Source of the DNA: Synechococcus sp. PCC 6312
GTDB taxonomy: Bacteria > Cyanobacteriota > Cyanobacteriia > Thermosynechococcales > Thermosynechococcaceae
Direction: 5' to 3'
Assembly: GCF_000316685.1 (NCBI RefSeq)
Contig: NC_019680.1
Span: forward strand, 3,481,407-3,545,406
Length of the DNA stretch: 64,000 nucleotides
The position numbers and the translations under genes are program-made. Shown one piece after another: positions 46,068 through 54,109 of the stretch. Under the pieces are notes generated by a model. That model had not been told where the DNA came from. It saw only the letters and a list, made by a program, of their open reading frames with translations, and did no database searches. The first letter of the stretch is position 1; every line of letters starts with the position of its first letter.

Positions 46068-46553
46068 TTAGAACAAGCCAAAGGTCAAGGACTTATCAAT
46101 GGGTAAGCAAGCGCCAATACCTAACCAGATTGTTACCAAGGTTCCAAAGAGGAACACAGTAGTTGCAACAGGGCGGCGAAAGGGATTTTGAAACTTGTTG
46201 ACATTCTCAATAAAGGGAATCAAGATCAAGCCCAAGGGGATGAACCCATTCATCAAGACTCCTAAGAGCTTGTTGGGAACAACTCGGAAAATTTGGAAGG
46301 TGGGGTATAGATACCATTCCGGCAAAATTTCCAAGGGGGTCGCAAACGGGTTAGCGGGTTCACCAATCATGGCCGGGTCTAAAACCGCCAGGCCGATGCA
46401 TAGGGAAATGGAACCCATGATCACAACTGGGAACATATAGAGCAAATCATTGGGCCAGGCCGGTTCGCCATAATAGTTATGGCCCATCCCTTTTTTGAGC
46501 TTGGCTTTCAGGGCAGGATCGTTGAGATCTGGTTGTTTAACAATCTTAGCCAT
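46068..46553 (-). CDS. petD: Cytochrome b6-f complex subunit IV
   Basis: Thylakoid-membrane subunit that completes the quinol-oxidising site of cytochrome b6f. The 161-residue protein starts [44 protein letters not shown]-like, giving the standard family N-terminus, so the ATG at 46551-46553 is right although the frame is open to 46610. It contains the [11 protein letters not shown] motif of the Qo site and three membrane segments. It follows petB by 169 bases. Confidence 0.98.
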   Translation of the reverse strand: MAKIVKQPDLNDPALKAKLKKGMGHNYYGEPAWPNDLLYMFPVVIMGSISLCIGLAVLDPAMIGEPANPFATPLEILPEWYLYPTFQIFRVVPNKLLGVLMNGFIPLGLILIPFIENVNKFQNPFRRPVATTVFLFGTLVTIWLGIGACLPIDKSLTFGLF

Positions 46554-46581
46554 AGGTGATAATGTTCTCCTTTCGCGCACC

Positions 46582-46714
46582 AGCAGAGGGCAGTCAGTGT
46601 TTTTAATCAATATTGGTTTTGATAACTTTCTCGATCATAAAAGGAGATCAGGGAAAAAACTGTTACCCATGGAACTGTTACCAAAACTTTATGCCATCCA
46701 ATAGCAGAGGGCAG
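46582..46714. repeat. Direct repeats in the petB-petD spacer
   Basis: The 12-mer AGCAGAGGGCAG occurs at 46582-46593 and again at 46703-46714. Between them AACTGTTACC is repeated at 46658-46667 and 46673-46682. They lie in the only spacer of the petBD unit. Confidence 0.7.
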
Positions 46715-46722
46715 ATATGGGT

Positions 46723-47370
46723 CTAGAGGGGGCCAGAAATGCCTTGTTTGCGGATCATCAAGAAGTGCATCAGCATAAAGACGGCAATTGACCAGGGTAA
46801 GACAAAGGTGTGGAGGCTGTAGAACCGGGTTAAAGTGCCTTGACCAACACTGACACCACCACGCATCAATTCCACCAAGGAATCACCAACAAAGGGAATC
46901 GCAGCGGGAATCCCAGAGACGATTTTGACGGCCCAGTAGCCAACCTGATCCCAGGGGAGAGAGTAGCCAGTCACCCCAAAGCTGACGGTGATCACGGCTA
47001 AAACCACGCCCGTGACCCAGGTTAATTCCCGGGGTTTCTTAAAGCCACCGGTCAAGTAAACCCGGAAAACGTGCAAAATCATCATCAACACCATCATGCT
47101 GGCTGACCATTTATGGACAGAGCGGATCAACCAACCAAAGTTGACCTCATTCATGATGTATTGGACAGAGGTAAAGGCTTCGGCCACGGTCGGTTTATAA
47201 TAAAACGTCATGGCAAAGCCAGTCGCAAACTGGACTAAAAAGCAAGTAAGGGTGATTCCCCCCAGGCAGTAAAAAATGTTAACGTGGGGAGGCACATATT
47301 TGGTTGAAATGTCTTCGGCGATGGCCTGAATTTCGAGACGTTCATCAAACCAATTGTAAACTTTGTTCAT
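46723..47370 (-). CDS. petB: Cytochrome b6
   Basis: Haem-carrying core subunit of cytochrome b6f, 215 residues, the exact family length. [21 protein letters not shown] is the invariant N-terminus. The cysteine in [13 protein letters not shown] binds the extra haem c', and histidines in [25 protein letters not shown] and [11 protein letters not shown] carry the two b haems. Four membrane segments are present. It leads the petB-petD unit and diverges from ctpA. Confidence 0.99.
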   Translation of the reverse strand: MNKVYNWFDERLEIQAIAEDISTKYVPPHVNIFYCLGGITLTCFLVQFATGFAMTFYYKPTVAEAFTSVQYIMNEVNFGWLIRSVHKWSASMMVLMMILHVFRVYLTGGFKKPRELTWVTGVVLAVITVSFGVTGYSLPWDQVGYWAVKIVSGIPAAIPFVGDSLVELMRGGVSVGQGTLTRFYSLHTFVLPWSIAVFMLMHFLMIRKQGISGPL

Positions 47371-47465
47371 ATCCGGGATGAGTCCTGAAAACCGTATGCT
47401 TCATGAGAAATGTAACACAATCTGAACAAATTTTCTGGGCATAGGTAGCAAGGAGGGTTCAAGAG

Positions 47466-48704
47466 ATGGGGCGAGGTTTTCGGCACCACAGTTTAGGCTT
47501 GATTTTGGGGTTTTTGGGCTTGGCCTGGGCCTGGTTTGGAGTTAGCTCAACCGCCTTGGCCCTGACCACAGAGCAAAAACTCTACAACGAGGCCTGGAAA
47601 ATAGTCAGTCAGTCCTATGTTGATGAGACCTTTAATGGCCAAAATTGGTGGAATGTGCGTCAAGAGGCACTCCGGCATCCCCTAGAAACCCGAGAGGCGA
47701 CCTATGAAGCCATCCAAAAGATGCTGGCTAGCTTAGGGGATCCCTTTACCCGCTTGTTACGCCCGGCCCAATATCACAGCCTGCAAACCAGCACCAGCGG
47801 GGAATTAACCGGGGTTGGTCTGCAAATTGCCTCGGAACCGGACACAGGCTATTTACAAGTGATTGCCCCAATTGCTGGCTCTCCAGCGGCGGCGGCGGGA
47901 TTGTTACCCCAAGATAAAATTCTTAAGATTGACGCGACTCCAACCCCAGAGTTAACCCTTGATGAAGCCGCAGAACGAATGCGGGGCGAAGTTGGCTCCA
48001 CGGTGGTTTTAACGGTTATCCATTCTCAGGGGGATCAACAGCCAATTGAAATTCCGGTTAAGCGGGATCACATCACCCTCAATCCGGTAATTAGCCAACT
48101 GGAAACCACCCCCACCGGAGAAAAGATTGGTTATCTCCGTCTGACCCAATTTAATGCCATGGCCACTGATGAGATGCACCAGGCCCTGAGTCGGCTGGAA
48201 AAGCAAGGGGTAGATGGTTACATTTTAGATTTACGGAATAATCCGGGGGGGTTGCTCCAGGCCGGGGTCGAAATTGCTGAACTCTTTATGGAACCGGGGG
48301 TGGTCGTTTATACGGTGGATCGGCAAGGCGTGTTAGGCAGTTTTACGACCACTCATGAACCCTTCACTAAAGATCCCTTAGTGGTGTTGGTCAATCAAGG
48401 AACTGCCAGCGCTAGTGAAATTTTAGCGGGGGCATTGCAGGATACGGGGCGGGCCCAGTTAGTGGGTGAACAAACCTTTGGCAAAGGCTCCATTCAATCG
48501 TTGTTTAACCTATCCGATGGATCTGGGTTAGCGGTCACCATTGCCCACTATGAAACACCTGGCCATCGTGACATTAATAAGATTGGTATTGCCCCAGATC
48601 GGCGCGTGTCCCTAGCTCCAATTGGTCAAGATCAAGTTGCTACGGATGCCGACAGTCAATACCAAGCAGCATTGAAAACTTTGAGCTTACACAACAATAT
48701 TTAA
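47466..48704 (+). CDS. ctpA: Carboxyl-terminal processing protease CtpA
   Basis: Lumenal serine protease of the S41 family that trims the C-terminus of the D1 precursor of photosystem II. A signal peptide (HHSLGLILGFLGLAWAWFG...ALA) is followed by a helical region, a PDZ domain (GVGLQIASEPDTGYLQVIAPIAGSPAAAAGLL, about 115-200) and the protease core. The catalytic serine is in NQGTASASEILAGAL and the lysine in TFGKGSIQSLF. The petB/ctpA divergent neighbourhood also supports this assignment over CtpB or CtpC. Confidence 0.93.
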   Translation: MGRGFRHHSLGLILGFLGLAWAWFGVSSTALALTTEQKLYNEAWKIVSQSYVDETFNGQNWWNVRQEALRHPLETREATYEAIQKMLASLGDPFTRLLRPAQYHSLQTSTSGELTGVGLQIASEPDTGYLQVIAPIAGSPAAAAGLLPQDKILKIDATPTPELTLDEAAERMRGEVGSTVVLTVIHSQGDQQPIEIPVKRDHITLNPVISQLETTPTGEKIGYLRLTQFNAMATDEMHQALSRLEKQGVDGYILDLRNNPGGLLQAGVEIAELFMEPGVVVYTVDRQGVLGSFTTTHEPFTKDPLVVLVNQGTASASEILAGALQDTGRAQLVGEQTFGKGSIQSLFNLSDGSGLAVTIAHYETPGHRDINKIGIAPDRRVSLAPIGQDQVATDADSQYQAALKTLSLHNNI

Positions 48705-48755
48705 TTATATGATACTCAATTAATCGTTAATACACAATTTTATAGGGGATTTTTT

Positions 48756-49697
48756 ATGAGATTTGTAGGAGTTGATATAGTAAAGCACATTTTTGCATTA
48801 GGAGTAATTTGGTTACACGTAAAATCCGAATCCCGCTACTCCAAAGATGTTAGTGACTTAATTAATATTGTTGGAAATTATGTAGATGGTGCTGTTATTG
48901 GCTTTTTTCTTATTTCTGGTTTCTTCTTTAAGGGTGCCTCTGATTGCAAAATTCAGAGTTTAGTGAGTTTCTTTAGGAAAACCTTTATGAGACTTATGAT
49001 ACCTTTCTTTATATTTTCTTTTATTTATGTATCCGCCTTATATTTGCTTGGAAAGTATAGCCTTGTCAACGGTTTAATATCAATTCTGAAGCTTCAGGGG
49101 CCAATGCAGATGTACTTTCTTTCCTATTTGTTTTTAATTTTGAATACATTATTTCTATGTACATTATTACTGAACTTATTCAACGTAGATTCAAAATATT
49201 TCTTCTTGATCTTGGCAGTAATTGCTCTAATTTTTTCTCAAATTTACCCAGTTGAATCACCTGCCGGCCCAAACCTATTAAATATCCCATTGTATATTTT
49301 TTGTTTTTCATCAGGACAAATGCTTAAATACTCATTTTCAAAAAATATTGAATCATTTTACGTCTATGCTTTTGTAGTTAGTTCTTTATTCTTAGCTATG
49401 TCTGGATTTGATCACCGCTTTCTAGATGTTTCAATTGTTTTTGTCCTGTTTACACTTGGAGTCTACGTATCTTACTCGAAAATACTTTCAAACTTCACTG
49501 CTCCGGGAAGTGGTGGTGTTTATCTTTTACATGCTCCTATTACGATTTATGTTGTTTCTCTTGCATTGACAAAAATTAGTGTTCTTGGTTTTTTAAATGC
49601 TGTTCTATCTGTTATCCTGACGTACGTAATCTGTCTATTCATCACGCTTAGTGTTCGTCTTCATCTGCCAAAGTTTTCGTTTCTTCTACTTGAGTGA
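48756..49697 (+). CDS. Acyltransferase 3 family membrane protein, atypical composition
   Basis: A 313-residue integral membrane protein with about ten segments. The N-terminal VGVDIVKHIFALGVIWLHV carries the family histidine, and FFLISGFFFKG resembles the SGFLI-type second motif. LIPLYIFCFSSGQMLKYS-like stretches and the final LLHAPITIYVV also fit acyltransferase 3 (O-acetylation of glycans or lipids). A strong AGGGGA ribosome site precedes the ATG. The gene is visibly AT-rich, uses A/T-ending codons and has no CAGGCC sites, unlike its neighbours: clear signs of transfer. Confidence 0.8.
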   Translation: MRFVGVDIVKHIFALGVIWLHVKSESRYSKDVSDLINIVGNYVDGAVIGFFLISGFFFKGASDCKIQSLVSFFRKTFMRLMIPFFIFSFIYVSALYLLGKYSLVNGLISILKLQGPMQMYFLSYLFLILNTLFLCTLLLNLFNVDSKYFFLILAVIALIFSQIYPVESPAGPNLLNIPLYIFCFSSGQMLKYSFSKNIESFYVYAFVVSSLFLAMSGFDHRFLDVSIVFVLFTLGVYVSYSKILSNFTAPGSGGVYLLHAPITIYVVSLALTKISVLGFLNAVLSVILTYVICLFITLSVRLHLPKFSFLLLE

Positions 49698-49727
49698 CTC
49701 AACTTTAATCGGGGTACTTTTCCTGAG

Positions 49728-50975
49728 ATGTTGCCTAGTCGGACGTATCATGATCCTCTCCACGGAGCCATTACCCTTGACGGTAGTGATCCACTTGAAA
49801 AGCTGCTGATTCGCTTAATTGATACCCCGGCCTGTCAACGGTTACGGCGAATCCGGCAGTTGGGAACAGCCAGCTTAACCTTTCATGGGGCTGAGGCTTC
49901 TCGCTTTACCCATTCTTTGGGGGTGATGCAGATTGCCCGGCGGGCTTTTGACCGATTGGCGAAACGATATCCAGAACTACGTCCCTATCGTCCTCAGGTG
50001 TTGGCAGCAGCCCTATTACATGATTTAGGCCATGGCCCCTTCAGTCATACAGCCGAAGAGATTTTTCAGGGACAGCATGAGGGTTGGACTAGGCGGATTT
50101 TTCTGGAATCCCCACCTGTGCGCCAGGCCTTGGATGAATTTCACCCCCAGTTAGCCACAGACCTAGAAAAAATTTATCTCAAGCAGTTTCCCATTCCGCT
50201 AGTTTGGCAGTTAGTCACCAGTCAGCTAGATTGTGACCGTTTGGATTATTTGATGCGAGACAGCTATTTTACCGGGGCTTCCTATGGGCATTTAGATCTA
50301 GACCGAATTTTAATGGCTATGGATTACGACCCGGTCTCCCAAGAATTGACGGTGAATCAAAAGGGGTTAGCAGCGATTGAACATTATTTGTTTGTCCGCT
50401 ATTTTATGTATGCCCAGATTTATAACCATCCGAAAAATTTGGCTGCGGCCTGGGGGCTAGAACAAGCAATTTCTCGGGCTAGGGAGCTATTTTGGGTGGG
50501 TCAAGTTTGGGCGGATGGGGTGATCGGGGCCTGGTTAACTCAAAACAATCAGGAGTTATCCCTGGAGCAGTATTTAGGGGCAGACGATATTACCTTGGAT
50601 TACCATCTCCAGGCCTGGCAGCACCATTCAGACCCGATTTTGGCCGATTTGTGTCGGCGGTATTTGGATCGAGATTTGCTCAAGGCCTGGGATATCAGCA
50701 GTGGATCAGAATTAGAGCAACAGGTCAAAGCGGCGAGAGCCAAAGAGTTAGCGAAGAAACTTAAGTTTGACCCCAACTACTATGTGACGATTCGGACGGC
50801 TGTGAGTCGGGGTTACACCCTCTATAACAAGGGGATCAAGGTCAAAAGTCCCACGGGCCTGGTGGATATTAATCAATGTTCCAGCCTGGTGATGACCTTA
50901 ACCCAGCCCTTAACAAAGCAGTATTTACTCTATCCACGGGAAATTGAAGCTGACCTCCAAAGAAGTAGTGGCTAA
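49728..50975 (+). CDS. HD-domain phosphohydrolase, dNTPase-like
   Basis: A 415-residue metal-dependent phosphohydrolase. The start RTYHDPLHGAITLD and RLRRIRQLGTASLTFHGAEASRFTHSLGVM contain the first histidine. LLHDLGHGPFSHTAEEIF supplies the HD pair, and LDCDRLDYLMRDSYFTGASYG the last aspartate with the substrate loop. This architecture is that of EF1143/SAMHD1-like dNTP triphosphohydrolases. It probably hydrolyses dNTPs or related nucleotides. The following gene pair is on the other strand. Confidence 0.92.
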   Translation: MLPSRTYHDPLHGAITLDGSDPLEKLLIRLIDTPACQRLRRIRQLGTASLTFHGAEASRFTHSLGVMQIARRAFDRLAKRYPELRPYRPQVLAAALLHDLGHGPFSHTAEEIFQGQHEGWTRRIFLESPPVRQALDEFHPQLATDLEKIYLKQFPIPLVWQLVTSQLDCDRLDYLMRDSYFTGASYGHLDLDRILMAMDYDPVSQELTVNQKGLAAIEHYLFVRYFMYAQIYNHPKNLAAAWGLEQAISRARELFWVGQVWADGVIGAWLTQNNQELSLEQYLGADDITLDYHLQAWQHHSDPILADLCRRYLDRDLLKAWDISSGSELEQQVKAARAKELAKKLKFDPNYYVTIRTAVSRGYTLYNKGIKVKSPTGLVDINQCSSLVMTLTQPLTKQYLLYPREIEADLQRSSG

Positions 50976-51018
50976 GAGTCTATGAAAAATTTGCACGGAA
51001 GGAGGAGAGGAACTGGGC

Positions 51019-51177
51019 CTATTTCCGTTTGCCTTTAACCCGTTGTTCTTTTTGTTCCTGGTCTAAACGCCGCCGATCTCGCCATTCCGCAAAGGTTAAA
51101 TAGCTAATTCCCCCGGTGATCGCTAGGAGCAGGCCCAGGGCAACTAAGATCAGGACATTAACAACCGAAGTTTCCAC
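51019..51177 (-). CDS. Small single-span membrane protein, 52 residues
   Basis: Unrecognised small gene. From a GTG at 51175-51177 it reads METSVVNVLILVALGLLLAI, followed by TGGISYLTFAEWRDRRRLDQ and a highly basic tail (EQKEQRVKGKRK). One membrane helix (about residues 5-28) leaves a positively charged cytosolic tail. It lies 23 bases downstream of petN on the same strand, suggesting co-transcription. No PsbN, PetL or Ndh small subunit matches it by eye. Confidence 0.65.
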   Translation of the reverse strand: METSVVNVLILVALGLLLAITGGISYLTFAEWRDRRRLDQEQKEQRVKGKRK

Positions 51178-51200
51178 AAGCAATTAAGGTTCAGCCCCCA

Positions 51201-51290
51201 TTACATCCCGTGGCGGCCCCAAACAACGAGGGCAATGGAAACTGTAAATAGACCCAAAACACCAACCCAACCCAAGGAAAGAATATCCAT
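51201..51290 (-). CDS. petN: Cytochrome b6-f complex subunit 8
   Basis: Tiny thylakoid subunit required for b6f assembly. The 29 residues read [20 protein letters not shown] followed by LVVWGRHGM, matching PetN along its full length (MDILxLGWV...VVWGRxG). It is a single membrane helix. The ATG is at 51288-51290 with an AAGG-like site upstream. Confidence 0.95.
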   Translation of the reverse strand: MDILSLGWVGVLGLFTVSIALVVWGRHGM

Positions 51291-51379
51291 AGCTAACCTT
51301 TACTAAATTCCCAGGCGTTAACAACAGCCCCCATTTTAACTCAGGTTGGCTATGGGCAATCCGAGAAAATCCCGATACA

Positions 51380-52210
51380 TTAGGGTTGTTCTGTTGTCGA
51401 GACTACATCGGGTAAGGGGCGTTGCCAACGATATAACCAGAAGAGGCCCCCCAGGCCAACCAGAATAAACACTAGGCTCATCACCTGGGCAATCCGTAAG
51501 GGGCCGAGCATTAAGCTATCGGTACGCAGGCCCTCAATCCAGAGGCGGCCAGCACCATATCCCAAAGCATAGATAAAAATAAGGGTTCCTGGCCGGGCCT
51601 GGGGAAACCGAAAAAATACCCAGAGCAAAATACCCAGTAGCCCCAGGTTCCAAATGGATTCATAGAGAAAGGTGGGATGAAAGGAGTCAAATTGACGGAG
51701 GTTTGGGGGGCGGCGGTTGAGGGGAATGTAGAGCTTCCAGGGTAAGTTGGTCGGATCTCCAAAGGCCTCGGAGTTGAAAAAGTTGCCCCAACGGCCCATG
51801 GCCTGGCCCAAAATCAGGGAGGGGGCGATCACATCTAATAACTGCCAGAGGGAGATTTTACGGAGCTTACTAAAAATGATGGTCGCCCCAAGTCCCCCAA
51901 GAATAGCTCCATGAATGGCGATGCCACCCTGCCAAACTTGGATAATCTGCTCAGGATGGTGCTGGTAATAGTCCCACTCAAAGGCAACGTAATAGAGGCG
52001 GGCGGCGGGGACTGCGGCGAGGACTAACCAAATCGCTAAATCAGGAATTAAGTCCGGATCTAGGTGACGGCGGCGGGCCAGATGTTGGGAGAGCCAAATA
52101 CCGATAAATACAGCGGTGGCAATAATGACTCCATACCAGCGCAAGGTGAGGGGGCCGAGGTGAATCAGGGGGCCGGGGGACGTAAACAGAAAACTGACAA
52201 GGGGTGACAT
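51380..52210 (-). CDS. lgt: Prolipoprotein diacylglyceryl transferase
   Basis: Inner-membrane enzyme that transfers diacylglycerol from phosphatidylglycerol to the lipobox cysteine, the first step of lipoprotein maturation (needed for SphX and PstS here). The 276 residues have about seven membrane segments. Hallmarks are [28 protein letters not shown] with the essential histidine, [17 protein letters not shown] (Lgt signature) and [12 protein letters not shown]. Confidence 0.97.
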   Translation of the reverse strand: MSPLVSFLFTSPGPLIHLGPLTLRWYGVIIATAVFIGIWLSQHLARRRHLDPDLIPDLAIWLVLAAVPAARLYYVAFEWDYYQHHPEQIIQVWQGGIAIHGAILGGLGATIIFSKLRKISLWQLLDVIAPSLILGQAMGRWGNFFNSEAFGDPTNLPWKLYIPLNRRPPNLRQFDSFHPTFLYESIWNLGLLGILLWVFFRFPQARPGTLIFIYALGYGAGRLWIEGLRTDSLMLGPLRIAQVMSLVFILVGLGGLFWLYRWQRPLPDVVSTTEQP

Positions 52211-52301
52211 GGGTCTATTCTAGGAGGGTAGGCTGGAACTATTATGGGGCTGTAATGCGTCCCCAAGATTAGATTTTGGGCGTTGGTTGAGGTGAGTTGT
52301 C

Positions 52302-52895
52302 ATGCCAGGCCAGGAACAAAAATGGATGCGCTGGGGGTGGGGGCTGGGCCTGGTGGCATTGGTGACCATTGGTGGCACGGCCTGGTGGACATTTCAATCT
52401 CAGGCCCCGCAGAGTGTTGTCCCCACGCCAACCAGTTCTCCGGTCGTGGTCTCTGGACAGGTAGAGCTTTACTGGTTAAACCCCCAGGGGACAGGCCTGG
52501 TGAAAACCCCCCTAACCTTTGGGCCAATTTCTAAGAACGCCACTGCCGAGGAACTCCTCACTACTGGTTTAAGCCAACTGTTATCCGGGCCTGATGCACC
52601 GACCTTGACTACCACGATTCCGGCTGGAACAAAGCTAGAGACTCTCGATGTTAAGCCCGATGGCATTCATATTAATTTATCTAAGGAATTTAAAGAGGGG
52701 GGTGGAAGTACCTCCATGCAAGGGCGATTGGGACAGGTACTCTATACGGCAACCAGTTTAAATCCAACTCAGCCGGTCTGGTTATCCGTCAATGGTCAGC
52801 CTTTAACGGTTTTGGGTGGGGAGGGCCTGGAAGTTAAACAACCCCTGACACGGGCTGAATTTGAACAATCATTTGCCTTGGCTCCCTCAAAATAG
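52302..52895 (+). CDS. GerMN-domain exported protein
   Basis: A 197-residue protein with an N-terminal membrane anchor or uncleaved signal (MRWGWGLGLVALVTIGGTAWW) and a threonine/proline-rich linker. Its GerMN domain (about 50-170) reads VELYWLNPQGTGLVKTPLTFG, ATAEELLTTGLSQLL, TTTIPAGTKLETLDVKPDGIHINLSKEF and QVLYTATSLNPTQPVWLSVNG. In cyanobacteria such proteins occur without sporulation; related domains bind peptidoglycan or envelope parts. Role unknown; located in the periplasm. Confidence 0.88.
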   Translation: MPGQEQKWMRWGWGLGLVALVTIGGTAWWTFQSQAPQSVVPTPTSSPVVVSGQVELYWLNPQGTGLVKTPLTFGPISKNATAEELLTTGLSQLLSGPDAPTLTTTIPAGTKLETLDVKPDGIHINLSKEFKEGGGSTSMQGRLGQVLYTATSLNPTQPVWLSVNGQPLTVLGGEGLEVKQPLTRAEFEQSFALAPSK

Positions 52896-52947
52896 CCCCT
52901 GACGCTCCTACATCACTCTTGTGTGAATGAGTTGACAGTAACAATAT

Positions 52948-52959
52948 GTGTATATACAC
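52948..52959. promoter_or_regulatory. Putative MarR operator at the marR promoter
   Basis: Perfect 12-base palindrome GTGTATATACAC, 7 bases before the marR ATG. A TTGACA at 52932-52937 lies 17 bases before TACACT, so the palindrome sits in the promoter spacer and -10 region. Nearly the same 21-base block recurs before the next gene. Confidence 0.72.
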
Positions 52960-52966
52960 TTAAGCT

Positions 52967-53428
52967 ATGGATCAACAAATTACGCCCCTCGACTCAACGG
53001 TCCTACAGCAGGTGGTGTCTGGATGTGCTTGTTTTCAACTCCGGAAGGCAACACGGGTGATCACGAAACATTTTGACGATGCCCTCAGACCCACTGGCCT
53101 GTTGATTACGCAGTTCACAGTTTTAGCCGCTCTGGGCCTGGCAGGTGTGGTTTCAATCCATGAGCTAGCCGATATTCTGGTGATGGATCGGACGACCTTG
53201 ACCCGCAACCTGCAACCTCTGGAACGCCAAGGCTGGATCACGATTGCCCCAGGCCTGGATCAGCGCACTCGCCTCGTTTATCTCACTCCCAAAGGAGAAC
53301 AGATATTGAGTCAAGCCTTTCCCCTTTGGCAACAGGCCCAGGCCACCATTGAAGCATCCCTTGGCCAATCCCAATGGCAACTGCTCCAGGCCAGCTTAGG
53401 GGCAGCAACAACCACGATCCAGTCCTAA
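52967..53428 (+). CDS. MarR-family transcription regulator
   Basis: A 153-residue winged-helix dimeric repressor. The N-terminal helix holds a CxC pair (SGCACFQLRKATRVITKHFD, Cys20 and Cys22). The winged helix covers ITQFTVLAALGLAGVVSIHELADILVMDRTTLTRNLQPLERQGWI, and the wing LDQRTRLVYLTPKGEQIL is a family marker. The CxC pair could sense redox state, as in OhrR-like relatives, though the position differs. Probable autoregulation via the palindrome in its promoter; the neighbouring membrane gene has the same site. Confidence 0.92.
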   Translation: MDQQITPLDSTVLQQVVSGCACFQLRKATRVITKHFDDALRPTGLLITQFTVLAALGLAGVVSIHELADILVMDRTTLTRNLQPLERQGWITIAPGLDQRTRLVYLTPKGEQILSQAFPLWQQAQATIEASLGQSQWQLLQASLGAATTTIQS

Positions 53429-53445
53429 AATTTTTTCCGATATAT

Positions 53446-53457
53446 GTGTATATGCAC
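53446..53457. promoter_or_regulatory. Second putative MarR operator
   Basis: GTGTATATGCAC, one base different from the site before marR, embedded in a 21-base block that also shares the flanks ATAT and TTAAG. It lies between marR and the next membrane-protein gene, 52 bases before that gene's ATG. Confidence 0.7.
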
Positions 53458-53509
53458 TTAAGTTGAATCTCGAACTCTGTCCGCAAATTTATTTATTTTT
53501 GGAGGTTTT

Positions 53510-54109
53510 ATGATTTCCTTGACCCAACATCAACGGCAACACTGGACAAATCGCTTACTTTTGGTTGCGGCTCTTTGGGGCTTGCTGGTTGGAGTGAGTA
53601 GTTACTGGGGCTGGTTGCAGAGTTTAACGGGGCTGGGCTTTGCATTGCTGGTGTTTTTGGGCATCGCAACTCCAGTTTTTGCCTACTCTCAAATGCCATT
53701 ATTGCGGGCCTACTGCCAATCTATTCCCCTTTACTATTTGACCCTGCTTCATCTGTGGCGGATTCCGGCGGCGGTGGTATTTTTCTACTATGGTGCTCAG
53801 GATTTGCTGCCTCAAATATTTGTCGAGCGGGCGGCCTGGGGTGATTTAGTGGCGGGGGTGTTGGTGATTCCGGTGCTGATGCGTCCCCGGAGCCAGAAAA
53901 AATACTGGGCTTTTCATTTGTTTGGCATGGCGGACTTTATCCTGGCTGTGGGCACTGGTTTAACGCTGACATTGCTGCAAGTGCCGAGTATGTCCACGAT
54001 TGCTACGTTTCCGATTGCCTTGATTCCAGCCTTTGGGGTCGGGATTTCTGGGGCTTCGCATCTCTTGGCCTGGGATATTTTGTTCAATCGGCGGCAACAG
54101 ATCAAGTAA
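53510..54109 (+). CDS. Hypothetical six-span membrane protein, probable MarR target
   Basis: Unrecognised 199-residue integral membrane protein. Hydrophobic segments lie about at 17-35, 38-58, 72-95, 108-122, 135-158 and 162-185, with short basic loops (MRPRSQKKYW) and a basic C-terminus (NRRQQIK). A ribosome site (GGAGG) precedes the ATG. It lies 81 bases after marR with a copy of the putative MarR operator upstream, suggesting regulated expression. The last 8 bases overlap convergent cobN. No transporter motif is seen. Confidence 0.78.
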   Translation: MISLTQHQRQHWTNRLLLVAALWGLLVGVSSYWGWLQSLTGLGFALLVFLGIATPVFAYSQMPLLRAYCQSIPLYYLTLLHLWRIPAAVVFFYYGAQDLLPQIFVERAAWGDLVAGVLVIPVLMRPRSQKKYWAFHLFGMADFILAVGTGLTLTLLQVPSMSTIATFPIALIPAFGVGISGASHLLAWDILFNRRQQIK

